In this document: one piece after another, positions 1-6,039 of the stretch
Numbering within the stretch: position 1 is the stretch's first letter
Layout of the letters: every line of letters begins with the position of its first letter
Source of the DNA: SAR324 cluster bacterium
GTDB taxonomy: Bacteria > SAR324 > XYD2-FULL-50-16
Assembly: GCA_002401295.1 (NCBI GenBank)
Contig: NVSR01000165.1
Span: forward strand, 1-6,469
Direction: 5' to 3'
DNA length: 6,469 nucleotides
The notes under the pieces: generated by a model
Database searches by the model: none
The model's input: the letters and a program-made list of their open reading frames with translations, nothing else
Told to the model about the DNA's origin: nothing
Program-made: the position numbers and the translations under genes

Positions 1-51
1 GGGAGGTTCTTTACTTCAAAGTAGCTAATCGGAAATCGTGAGTCCCATGCA

Positions 52-723
52 ATGAGAAGTTATAACAAAAATAATTTTTATACAGCCCTTCTACTCCTCC
101 TGGTCTTTGTTTTTGTGCAGTCCTGCGGAGTCAGCTCTCGACGGGTAAAGATTAAGGATAACAAACGGAAAGTCTGGTCCCAATACAATGCTCGTATCGC
201 AAAATTTTACAAGATTTATAATTCGAATCAAACCGTCAAAAGCAGCTTAAAAAAAGCTCAACCCTACCTGCCATATATTCATAAAGTTTTCCGAAGGTAT
301 CAATTACCACCAGAATTAGTCTATTTGCCCATGCTGGAGTCAGCTTTCAACCCTAAAGCTGTATCTCGAACTGGGGCAAGAGGACTCTGGCAATTCAAAA
401 AGGCTACAGGTGAGGAGTACGGGCTCAATGTCAATTGGTATCGTGATGAGCGCAACGATTGGAAAAAATCGACTCATGCTGCTGCCCGTTATCTGAAGAA
501 ACTAGGGGAACGTTTCAACTATAACTGGGAATTAGCCCTGGCAGGTTATAATGGTGGCCCCACTTATCTTTCAAAGACCATGAAAAAACAACATTCCTGG
601 AACTACTGGAACTTGAAGCTAAAAAAAGAACCCAGCCAATACGTACCCAAATTTCTGGCTATGCTGCGAGTTGCTAAAAAAAAGTATCCAAAACTTTTTT
701 ATAAAGGCGCAAAGCGATATTAG
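52..723 (+). CDS. MltD-like lytic transglycosylase lipoprotein (GH23/SLT domain)
   Basis: This is probably a membrane-anchored lytic murein transglycosylase that cleaves the MurNAc-GlcNAc bond of peptidoglycan to leave 1,6-anhydro ends. Residues 9-24 form a hydrophobic signal sequence ending in the lipobox VQSC, so Cys25 would be lipidated. Residues 84-205 match the MltD-type SLT domain: PELVYLPMLESAF carries the presumed catalytic Glu96, followed by the GLWQF block (111-115), the AGYNGG block (164-169) and a C-terminal QYVPKFLAML block. At 223 residues it is about half the length of E. coli MltD and has no LysM repeats. The start is the only ATG before the signal sequence; its ribosome site (GTGAG, 9 bases upstream) is weak. 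A short open frame ending at 39-41 could be the tail of an upstream gene. The downstream gene converges with a 10-base gap and no terminator is visible. The family call is secure; the specific enzyme name is inferred. Confidence 0.9.
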   Translation: MRSYNKNNFYTALLLLLVFVFVQSCGVSSRRVKIKDNKRKVWSQYNARIAKFYKIYNSNQTVKSSLKKAQPYLPYIHKVFRRYQLPPELVYLPMLESAFNPKAVSRTGARGLWQFKKATGEEYGLNVNWYRDERNDWKKSTHAAARYLKKLGERFNYNWELALAGYNGGPTYLSKTMKKQHSWNYWNLKLKKEPSQYVPKFLAMLRVAKKKYPKLFYKGAKRY

Positions 724-733
724 GGATCAGCAT

Positions 734-1780
734 CTAAGCCTTCTTCATATAGATCAAACTGGTGGCTAAGAGAAAAAAGAGGGTGTTAGCACCAAAAGCC
801 GCAATTTCCGGGGGTAAGATTCCTGCTCCATGCAAAGACATCATAATTTGCTCTACCAACCAGTAGATGAAGCTCAAGACAATAGAAATCACAATACCCA
901 GACGCGCGTTGGCAGAGCGTCCGGAAAAAATAGAGAAAGGCAGAGCCAAAAAGATCATCACAAAAATTGATAATAATCCGGCGATTTTTTGATAAAAAGC
1001 AAAGAGTACGTCGTCATAATCAACACCACCTTGTTTTTTTATTTGGATATCCGACCAAACCTGAGCAAAGGTGGAATACTTCGGATTTTTCAATTCGGGA
1101 GTAAAGGCAACGGGGAAGTCATCTTGGGCAACCACTTGCCACTGCTTCTCTTCCTGCCTGACTTGTTGATTTTGTAGGTTTGTAGTCTGATATTTGCTGG
1201 CGTACCATTGTTTTTCTTTTAGTTCCAATCTCTGAAGGTCTTGAATTCCCCGCAATTGATGATCTCCCCGAAACTGGAAAATCTTACCTGCTTCAATACG
1301 CTGTCGCTGCGCATCCAGCTTAGAGAAGTAGAAAAGCTGGCCTTGAAAAAAACGCCATTCATGCTCTTCTTTTTCCGCCTGCACGAAAGAAAACTGTTGA
1401 TCCGCTCCCCATAAGGGGGCCAGATAGCTTTGGTTAAAGTGAGCAAAGCCCGCAATCAGCAAAGCAAACAGTAAAACAGGTCGCACCAGCTGAAACACGC
1501 TGAGCCCAGCCGCAGTCATCGCCACTACTTCGGATTTCCTACAAAGACTACTGAAGGTTAAAACAGTAGCCAGCATCACCGTAATAGGTATGATGGTCTC
1601 AAACATAATGGGGATACTAGCCAGCAACTGTCTCAAGAGTTTCTGTCCTCCTCCTTCCTGTTCTAAGGTATCAATTTCCCCCAGAATGGCGAAAGTGATA
1701 AAAAGCACCGCACAGGAAGTGAGGCAACTCAAAAAATAGGTGATGAACTCTTTAGCAATATAGCGTCCTAAAATCCGCAT
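734..1780 (-). CDS. lptG: LptG-like lipopolysaccharide export permease (LptF/LptG, YjgP/YjgQ family)
   Basis: This is an inner-membrane permease subunit of the LptB2FG ABC exporter, which extracts lipopolysaccharide and passes it to the LptC-LptA bridge. The 348-residue length is normal for the family. Six membrane segments are visible at about 10-33, 55-78, 98-118, 262-284, 292-314 and 325-345. The large hydrophilic part between TM3 and TM4 (about 130-255) fits the periplasmic beta-jellyroll. The cytoplasmic coupling-helix motif RKSEVVAMTAAGLS lies at 81-94. The N-terminal RYIAKEF and the TM1 to TM2 pattern resemble LptG more than LptF, but the choice of paralogue is inferred. The start at 1780 fits the family N-terminus, although no clear Shine-Dalgarno sequence precedes it. 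No lptF partner lies next to it here; the only upstream neighbour is a small secreted protein 83 bases away on the same strand, possibly in the same transcript. Confidence 0.9.
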   Translation of the reverse strand: MRILGRYIAKEFITYFLSCLTSCAVLFITFAILGEIDTLEQEGGGQKLLRQLLASIPIMFETIIPITVMLATVLTFSSLCRKSEVVAMTAAGLSVFQLVRPVLLFALLIAGFAHFNQSYLAPLWGADQQFSFVQAEKEEHEWRFFQGQLFYFSKLDAQRQRIEAGKIFQFRGDHQLRGIQDLQRLELKEKQWYASKYQTTNLQNQQVRQEEKQWQVVAQDDFPVAFTPELKNPKYSTFAQVWSDIQIKKQGGVDYDDVLFAFYQKIAGLLSIFVMIFLALPFSIFSGRSANARLGIVISIVLSFIYWLVEQIMMSLHGAGILPPEIAAFGANTLFFLLATSLIYMKKA

Positions 1781-1816
1781 GGGCTGGAATGACTTGGGGG
1801 AAAATTAGATCCGGAC

Positions 1817-1839
1817 CTCAACTCCCGGCAGCAGTTGAG
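1817..1839 (-). other. Inverted repeat between the small secreted gene and lptG
   Basis: CTCAACT (1817-1823) and AGTTGAG (1833-1839) form a perfect 7-bp stem with a 9-base loop, 24 bases past the stop of the small secreted gene. On the minus strand the nearest T run (four T) is about 10-15 bases beyond the stem, so it is not a classical intrinsic terminator. It could be an RNA-processing or attenuating hairpin that sets lptG expression relative to the upstream gene, or chance. Confidence 0.35.
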
Positions 1840-1863
1840 ATAGAGTAGGAGTGAAAAGAGGAG

Positions 1864-2133
1864 TTATTGCTCACCACAAGCGATTCGTGCGGCACCTTCA
1901 TAAGATTCGGCAAAAACATTACCAACGACCTTCGTGGTTCCCTTGCCACGAGGTAGGACTGTATAAACTCCATTGCCACGAGCTGTCACCGATACCTTAT
2001 AACCGGCACCTCTTACTTCGCAGATAAAAATTTTAGCGCCATTATTCTTAGTCATGACATATTCCACAGCTTGTGCGGGCATAGTCAGGAAAAGAAAACT
2101 CATCAGGCTGAGGGTGGTAAGAAAAACTCTCAT
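1864..2133 (-). CDS. Small secreted protein with two cysteines, unknown function
   Basis: I do not recognise this 89-residue protein. Residues 1-22 are a clear Sec signal peptide: a basic start, a hydrophobic stretch, and an A-Q-A cleavage site before Val23. This leaves a mature protein of about 67 residues. The mature part is rich in Gly, Val and Lys/Arg and looks beta-rich. It has two cysteines, Cys38 (in FICEV) and Cys86 (in IACGE), near its two ends, which could form one disulfide in the periplasm. A basic Gly-rich turn, PRGKGTTK, lies at 61-68. An AGAAAG-like ribosome site just before the ATG supports the start at 2133. It lies upstream of and in line with lptG and downstream of a plausible promoter at 2231-2260. 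The signal peptide and normal codon use make a real gene likely; no function is proposed. Confidence 0.72.
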   Translation of the reverse strand: MRVFLTTLSLMSFLFLTMPAQAVEYVMTKNNGAKIFICEVRGAGYKVSVTARGNGVYTVLPRGKGTTKVVGNVFAESYEGAARIACGEQ

Positions 2134-2215
2134 CTTCTTTCTAAGAAATAGGGTGAATTAGAATCGTTGCTTTTTTACATGAGCTTACTAATCCGACTTC
2201 ACTGGGGCAACTGTT

Positions 2216-2245
2216 AAAAAATAGAAGTGGATTCTAGTTTTTTTT
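2216..2245. repeat. A/T-flanked dyad overlapping the -10 box (possible operator)
   Basis: TAGAA (2222-2226) and TTCTA (2232-2236) form a perfect inverted repeat around GTGGA. An A run immediately precedes it and a T8 run follows after one G, so the symmetry extends to about 11 bp per arm with one bulged G. It coincides with the -10 box of the minus-strand promoter candidate. It resembles an intrinsic terminator, but no gene on either strand would need one here, so an operator is the better guess. Confidence 0.4.
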
Positions 2246-2260
2246 ACTCCCTCTTGTCTA
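2231..2260 (-). promoter_or_regulatory. Candidate sigma-70-type promoter for the small secreted gene and lptG
   Basis: Read on the minus strand, TAGACA (2255-2260, 5 of 6 to TTGACA) and TAGAAT (2231-2236, 5 of 6 to TATAAT) are separated by 18 bases. Transcription would start near 2224 and give a leader of about 90 bases before the ATG at 2133. The spacer contains an A8 run. This is a match by eye in AT-rich DNA, so it remains tentative. Confidence 0.4.
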
Positions 2261-2436
2261 TACAGTTTTTATGCCAACTCCTTAAATGTTTAATCAAATT
2301 GGGTGGTTAATAATATTCTTTTCTCCTTATACTATTTGCAATTCATCAGTTTTTTTGCCATAGTTCGGATATTTTTCAACCATAAACCTGTGGCGAACGC
2401 TTCGGAACCAAGCAACAGTGCAAATTTAGGGATGTT

Positions 2437-4047
2437 ATGAGGCGATCCATGAGATCAAAGATGATATTATATTTTGCTATCGAAGGAATCGTTTATTGGG
2501 GGATTTTTTTTATTTGGCAAGCTTTTCCCTCCAACTTCACCTTTTGGCTCTTTATTTTAAATTCTTTGATCATGACACCTGTCGGTTTTTGGATGATCAA
2601 CCATTTGCAAGGGGAAATCCTCAATAATATCTCTGAAAAGAAGGATTTACGAATTGAAGTAAAAGGAAATCAGCGTCACCCTTTGGTAAAATATTTGAGG
2701 CAAAAATTTCTCTATTTTTTCGACAATGCCACTTCACTTTCCACTGAGGCCGCTAAGCTATTCTTTTTCATTGATCGCAGCAAGAGCTATACAAAACAAC
2801 AAACGGAGCATTCCCAAGAGATCAATTTGTCCTTACAACAAATGTCTGCAGTGATTCACCAAATTGCCGAGAGTACCGAGAGTTCTTTAGGAAAAGCTCA
2901 CATCAGTCATGAATCGGCCCAACAAGGAATGCAGCAGGTGGAAGAAAATGTTTCCGTCATGAACAGGCTGATTGAGTCCTTTACATCCATCAATGCCACC
3001 ATGGAGGATCTAAAGCAATCCACAGGAAAAATCAGTCAAGTTATGGACGTGATTCAGGGGATTTCCAATCAGACAAATATGCTTTCCCTCAATGCCGCAA
3101 TCGAAGCAGCCAAAGCCGGTGAACAGGGTAAGGGATTTGCAGTAGTGGCCGAGGAAGTACGGAACCTGGCCCAGCGGACCAGTCAGTCAACCGTCGAGAT
3201 CTCAAGTTTAGTGGAAAATATCGAAGAAACCACCACTCGCATCGTCACAGAATTGCAAGGTGGTACCAGGCAAATCACTCAGGGGCGAGAAGTTGCACTG
3301 GAAACCAAGCAGATTTTTAATAGTATATTAAAAAATACCAAGGAAAATCAAAGTGATACCAAAGAAGTTGCCATAGCAGTGGAAGAACAGTCACTCACGA
3401 TAGAAACTATTTCTTCTTCCATGACAGAGCTTTCTGAAAGCATGAATCAGATTTATCATAATATTGAAGAATCCGCTTCAACAGCACGTAACCTTTCCGT
3501 TCAAGGAGAGGATTTTATGAGATTTCTCTTGGAATACCGCCTGGGCAATCGAGCTTCTAAAATTGTACATGCCCTGAAGGGACTGCAAACAGAGGTGGGA
3601 GCTCTATTAACTAGGGCAGAGCACCAGGGGATCCCTATTTGGGACCACGATTATCAGGAAGTTGAGAGCAGCACCCCTCTCAAGTTCGATGTCAAATATC
3701 TTTCCTGGATCGATCAATCCCCCTTGCAACAATTGCAAGACGCCTTCAAGCAGCAGCATGCCGTATTTTTTACGGTTTTAGTCGATAAAAATGGTTTTCT
3801 TCCCAAGCACAATTCTGAATTTGACCATCCAATTTCCGGCAATAAGGAACAGGATTTGGTCAAGAGCCGCAGCCGACGACTCTTTAATGATTTCACTGGA
3901 AAGCGTGCGGGAAAGAATACAGATCGCCTGCTTTTCCAAACCTATGTTCGAGATACGGGTGAGGTGATGATGGACCTTTCAGTCCCCATTATGATCAATA
4001 AGAAACACTGGGGAGGCATTCGAGTAGGCTTCACCCCTGAAAGTTAG
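2437..4047 (+). CDS. Methyl-accepting chemotaxis protein with C-terminal cytoplasmic sensor-like domain
   Basis: This chemoreceptor would signal through CheW/CheA to the flagellar or pilus motor. Two membrane segments (about 10-28 and 34-55) are joined by only a few residues, so there is no periplasmic ligand domain. Residues 55-100 look like a divergent HAMP (a Pro before it, DLRIEV at 70-75, then an amphipathic helix). Long coiled coils run from about 117 to 350 with the canonical hairpin tip: NQTNMLSLNAAIEAAKAGEQ (211-230), then GKGFAVVAEEVRNLAQR. After the hairpin, residues 400-533 form a mixed alpha/beta domain with LSWIDQS, VDKNGFLPKHN, a basic SRSRRLFNDFTG segment and RDTGEVMMDLSVPI...HWGG..VGF. 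I recognise this pattern as a Cache/PAS-like C-terminal module of some MCPs; its ligand is unknown. No CheR-tethering pentapeptide ends the protein. ATG 2437 has AGGG 5 bases upstream, but ATG 2449, preceded by GAGG at 6 bases, is an equally plausible start. A histidine kinase gene follows after 3 bases. Confidence 0.93.
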   Translation: MRRSMRSKMILYFAIEGIVYWGIFFIWQAFPSNFTFWLFILNSLIMTPVGFWMINHLQGEILNNISEKKDLRIEVKGNQRHPLVKYLRQKFLYFFDNATSLSTEAAKLFFFIDRSKSYTKQQTEHSQEINLSLQQMSAVIHQIAESTESSLGKAHISHESAQQGMQQVEENVSVMNRLIESFTSINATMEDLKQSTGKISQVMDVIQGISNQTNMLSLNAAIEAAKAGEQGKGFAVVAEEVRNLAQRTSQSTVEISSLVENIEETTTRIVTELQGGTRQITQGREVALETKQIFNSILKNTKENQSDTKEVAIAVEEQSLTIETISSSMTELSESMNQIYHNIEESASTARNLSVQGEDFMRFLLEYRLGNRASKIVHALKGLQTEVGALLTRAEHQGIPIWDHDYQEVESSTPLKFDVKYLSWIDQSPLQQLQDAFKQQHAVFFTVLVDKNGFLPKHNSEFDHPISGNKEQDLVKSRSRRLFNDFTGKRAGKNTDRLLFQTYVRDTGEVMMDLSVPIMINKKHWGGIRVGFTPES

Positions 4048-4050
4048 TGC

Positions 4051-5940
4051 ATGCATTTTTCCGTCCGTTCAAAACTGATCATTGCCTACGCCACCCTCCT
4101 CATCTCCCTTATTGTGGTGGCCATCAGTGGATATTTCTCTTTTAATGAAGTGATTAAGGGAAAACGTGTTGTGAGTTTATATACTAAAGTAGTATTACTC
4201 TCTAATCTCATTTATCAAAACATGGCTGATGCCCGCAAGGCACAGAGCCGCTTCCTCTATGAAAATGACCTGCAGTATGCAGAGCTTGTCTTAAAAAAAG
4301 TAGTCACCCTGCAACACGCTGCCTTAGAATTCCAGACGCTAGCCAGTAAAACACAAGACTCCTTTTATATTGACAGTGCTTACGCTATCGTGGAATCAGC
4401 CATTGTCTATTTGGAGACCTTCCAAACGCTGAAAGAAGCAATGATTCGCAGAGGTTTGAGCAATCAAGAGGGATTATTAGGCAAACTACACCTTATCTAT
4501 CAGGGGCTTACCAATGAATTGCCTGCGGAAACTCTCTTGCAGATCAAATTATTGGAATTGGAATACCTAAGAGCAGCTTCCGACAAGAAGAGAATGGTCA
4601 TTAACAATCAGATGATGAGTTTGCTCAATAATTTGATGGAAAGCAACTCTGTCGAATCTCTCGATCTATATTACAGTACCTTCAGAAAGTTATTCTTTGA
4701 GGATTTGAATATCAAGGATCTCATGCCATTGATGCAGTTAAACGCTGAGATGATTGAGCTCTTTGTTGAGGACAATGTACAGGAGGCCAAAACCGGGTTG
4801 GAGCAACAATCCCGCTTAACGACCATCCTTGCGGGCCAACAAAAAATGTTACTCCTATTGATCAGTACAGGCGCGGTGTTGGTTGGTTTCTTCTCTCTAC
4901 TGATTTTAGGATCAGAGCCACTCATGCTCTCCAAATTGATTCAAGAGCAGAGTGCTACCCTAGAAGCCATTCGAGATGGCTTGATTGGAGTGAACTCGAA
5001 GGGGGAAATCACAGTGATCAATCAACAGGCCAAAAAAATACTGGGACTCAAAGGACACTGCTTGGGGAAACATATTTGGGCCGTATTACCGGAATCCAGG
5101 CTGCCACAAATTTTGAAAAGTCGTGTACCTGAATATGATCAGGAACAAAGGGTGGGGAGTGTCACTATATTAACGACTCGTATCCCAATTTTACGCAATC
5201 AGAAAGTTATTGGCGGTATCGCCTGTTTCCGAGAAAAGGGGGAATTGTCCCGTCTGGCTGGACAACTGACTCAAGTTAATGCATATATTGACGCATTGAG
5301 GGCAAATAATCACGAGTTTAAAAACCGCCTGCAAACGATACAAGGAATGATTCAGCTCAATCATATCAATGACGTACTGGAATACATCCATCAATTACAA
5401 GCATCTCACCAACAGCAAATTTCCCTTTATGTCGATCACATTAAAGTACCGGCTATTTCCGCTATTCTTTTGGGTAAATACAATCGAGCCCATGAATTGG
5501 GCATTAGTCTCTTCCTGGATGAGAGTTCCCGATTAGAGAAATTACCGGACCATGTGGAGCCCAATGATTTTGTCAGTATTATCGGCAATCTTATCGAGAA
5601 TGCCATGGATGCTGTTTTAGAGAGCCGCAAGCCTCAAAAAAAAATTTGGATTATTATTAAGGAATACGAAAACCTAATTTATTTGTCAGTCCGGGATAAT
5701 GGTCTTGGTATCTCTTCAGAACATGCAGCCCAAATTTTTAAGCGAGGCTTTTCTACAAAAATGGAGAGCCCCTATGGGCAAGGAAGGGCTCCGGAAGGTC
5801 AGAGTAAGCACATGGGTTTCGGATTGTATATTACTCAAAACCATGTCCTTAGTATGAGCGGTGGTATTCAATTTAAGTCAGAAAAGGGGACTACTTTTGA
5901 AGTTAGCATCCCTAAAAAGCCGACTATCAAATCGATGTAA
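4051..5940 (+). CDS. CitA/DcuS-type sensor histidine kinase with all-helical periplasmic sensor region
   Basis: This is an inner-membrane sensor kinase that should autophosphorylate on His421 and pass the phosphate to the regulator at 6040. TM1 is about 11-31 and TM2 about 266-287. The roughly 235 residues between them look entirely helical, with repeated heptad-like Leu/Ala and no Cache features. A PAS domain follows directly, without HAMP (about 302-395, LEAIRDGLIGVNSKGEI to GGIACFREK), then the Spo0B-type helices with NNHEFKNRLQTIQGMIQL (phospho-acceptor His421). The HATPase_c domain has the N box GNLIENAMDAV (512-522), G1 DNGLGI (549-554), the F box IFKRGFSTK (562-570) and G2 GFGLY (589-593). 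From the PAS domain to the end it follows E. coli DcuS/CitA closely, except for a lid about 14 residues longer. Start ATG 4051 lies 3 bases past the chemoreceptor stop with a weak GAAAG site, which suggests translational coupling. The substrate is not certain; di- or tricarboxylates are usual for the family. Confidence 0.93.
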   Translation: MHFSVRSKLIIAYATLLISLIVVAISGYFSFNEVIKGKRVVSLYTKVVLLSNLIYQNMADARKAQSRFLYENDLQYAELVLKKVVTLQHAALEFQTLASKTQDSFYIDSAYAIVESAIVYLETFQTLKEAMIRRGLSNQEGLLGKLHLIYQGLTNELPAETLLQIKLLELEYLRAASDKKRMVINNQMMSLLNNLMESNSVESLDLYYSTFRKLFFEDLNIKDLMPLMQLNAEMIELFVEDNVQEAKTGLEQQSRLTTILAGQQKMLLLLISTGAVLVGFFSLLILGSEPLMLSKLIQEQSATLEAIRDGLIGVNSKGEITVINQQAKKILGLKGHCLGKHIWAVLPESRLPQILKSRVPEYDQEQRVGSVTILTTRIPILRNQKVIGGIACFREKGELSRLAGQLTQVNAYIDALRANNHEFKNRLQTIQGMIQLNHINDVLEYIHQLQASHQQQISLYVDHIKVPAISAILLGKYNRAHELGISLFLDESSRLEKLPDHVEPNDFVSIIGNLIENAMDAVLESRKPQKKIWIIIKEYENLIYLSVRDNGLGISSEHAAQIFKRGFSTKMESPYGQGRAPEGQSKHMGFGLYITQNHVLSMSGGIQFKSEKGTTFEVSIPKKPTIKSM

Positions 5941-5986
5941 TCATTCATATTTGACAGTTCATAAAAACTAGAAGGAAGAAGTGCCG

Positions 5987-6016
5987 ATGATCAAGAGGCT
6001 ACAAATTGTAAACTAA
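5987..6016 (+). other. Short leader ORF with strong Shine-Dalgarno before the response regulator
   Basis: A purine-rich ribosome site, GAAGGAAGAAG (5971-5981), is the best in the cluster. It precedes ATG 5987, whose frame reads MIKRLQIVN and stops at 6014-6016; GTG 5981 in the same frame is an alternative start. The response-regulator ATG lies 24 bases further on, in another frame, with no recognisable ribosome site of its own. The mini-ORF could load ribosomes for the regulator by coupling or re-initiation. It may equally be the remnant of an older start. There is no evidence that the peptide itself functions. Confidence 0.3.
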
Positions 6017-6039
6017 TAACCGTAAGCAGACACAAGTCA

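Larger units (their letters stand above)
2134..2436. other. Divergent intergenic regulatory region (about 300 bases)
   Basis: This gene-free, AT-rich stretch separates the minus-strand secreted protein/lptG pair from the plus-strand signalling cluster. It contains a candidate minus-strand promoter and an overlapping dyad, both listed separately. For the plus-strand cluster the only suggestive -10 is TATACT at 2328-2333, with no good -35 box at 16-18 bases, and a weaker TTGCAA (2336-2341) / CATAGT (2359-2364) pair spaced 17. No sigma-28 type chemotaxis promoter and no good sigma-54 site were seen. No tRNA, riboswitch or credible extra open reading frame was found. Confidence 0.6.

Noticed and set aside
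3..41. Open frame reading EVLYFKVANRKS and ending in TGA at 39-41, possibly the tail of an upstream gene.
   Set aside because: Only 12 codons are visible and all three frames close within 41 bases, so the coding strand and frame cannot be judged.
989..1177. 62-codon plus-strand open frame opposite lptG.
   Set aside because: It lies wholly within the antisense of a clear membrane permease gene and has no supporting ribosome site or domain.
2216..2245. Hairpin followed by T8 read as an intrinsic terminator on the plus strand.
   Set aside because: The stem is nearly all A-T, is symmetric on both strands, and no plus-strand gene lies upstream to terminate.
2392..2408. TGGCGAACGCTTCGG looked like a sigma-54 promoter (GG-N10-GC).
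   Set aside because: The -12 element is GG instead of GC and the flanking bases do not match; the signal is also only about 30 bases from the start codon.
2449..4095. Shared RSKMI / RSKLI motif at the N-termini of the chemoreceptor and the kinase, suggesting duplicated 5' ends.
   Set aside because: The match is only a few basic and hydrophobic residues typical before a first membrane helix, with no longer nucleotide similarity.
4671..4934. 87-codon minus-strand open frame inside the kinase gene.
   Set aside because: It is antisense to the well-supported kinase region, has no recognisable protein features and is best explained as a shadow frame.
5951..5979. TTGACA at 5951-5956, a perfect -35 hexamer upstream of the response regulator.
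   Set aside because: No acceptable -10 hexamer lies 15-19 bases downstream; that stretch is the purine-rich ribosome site.
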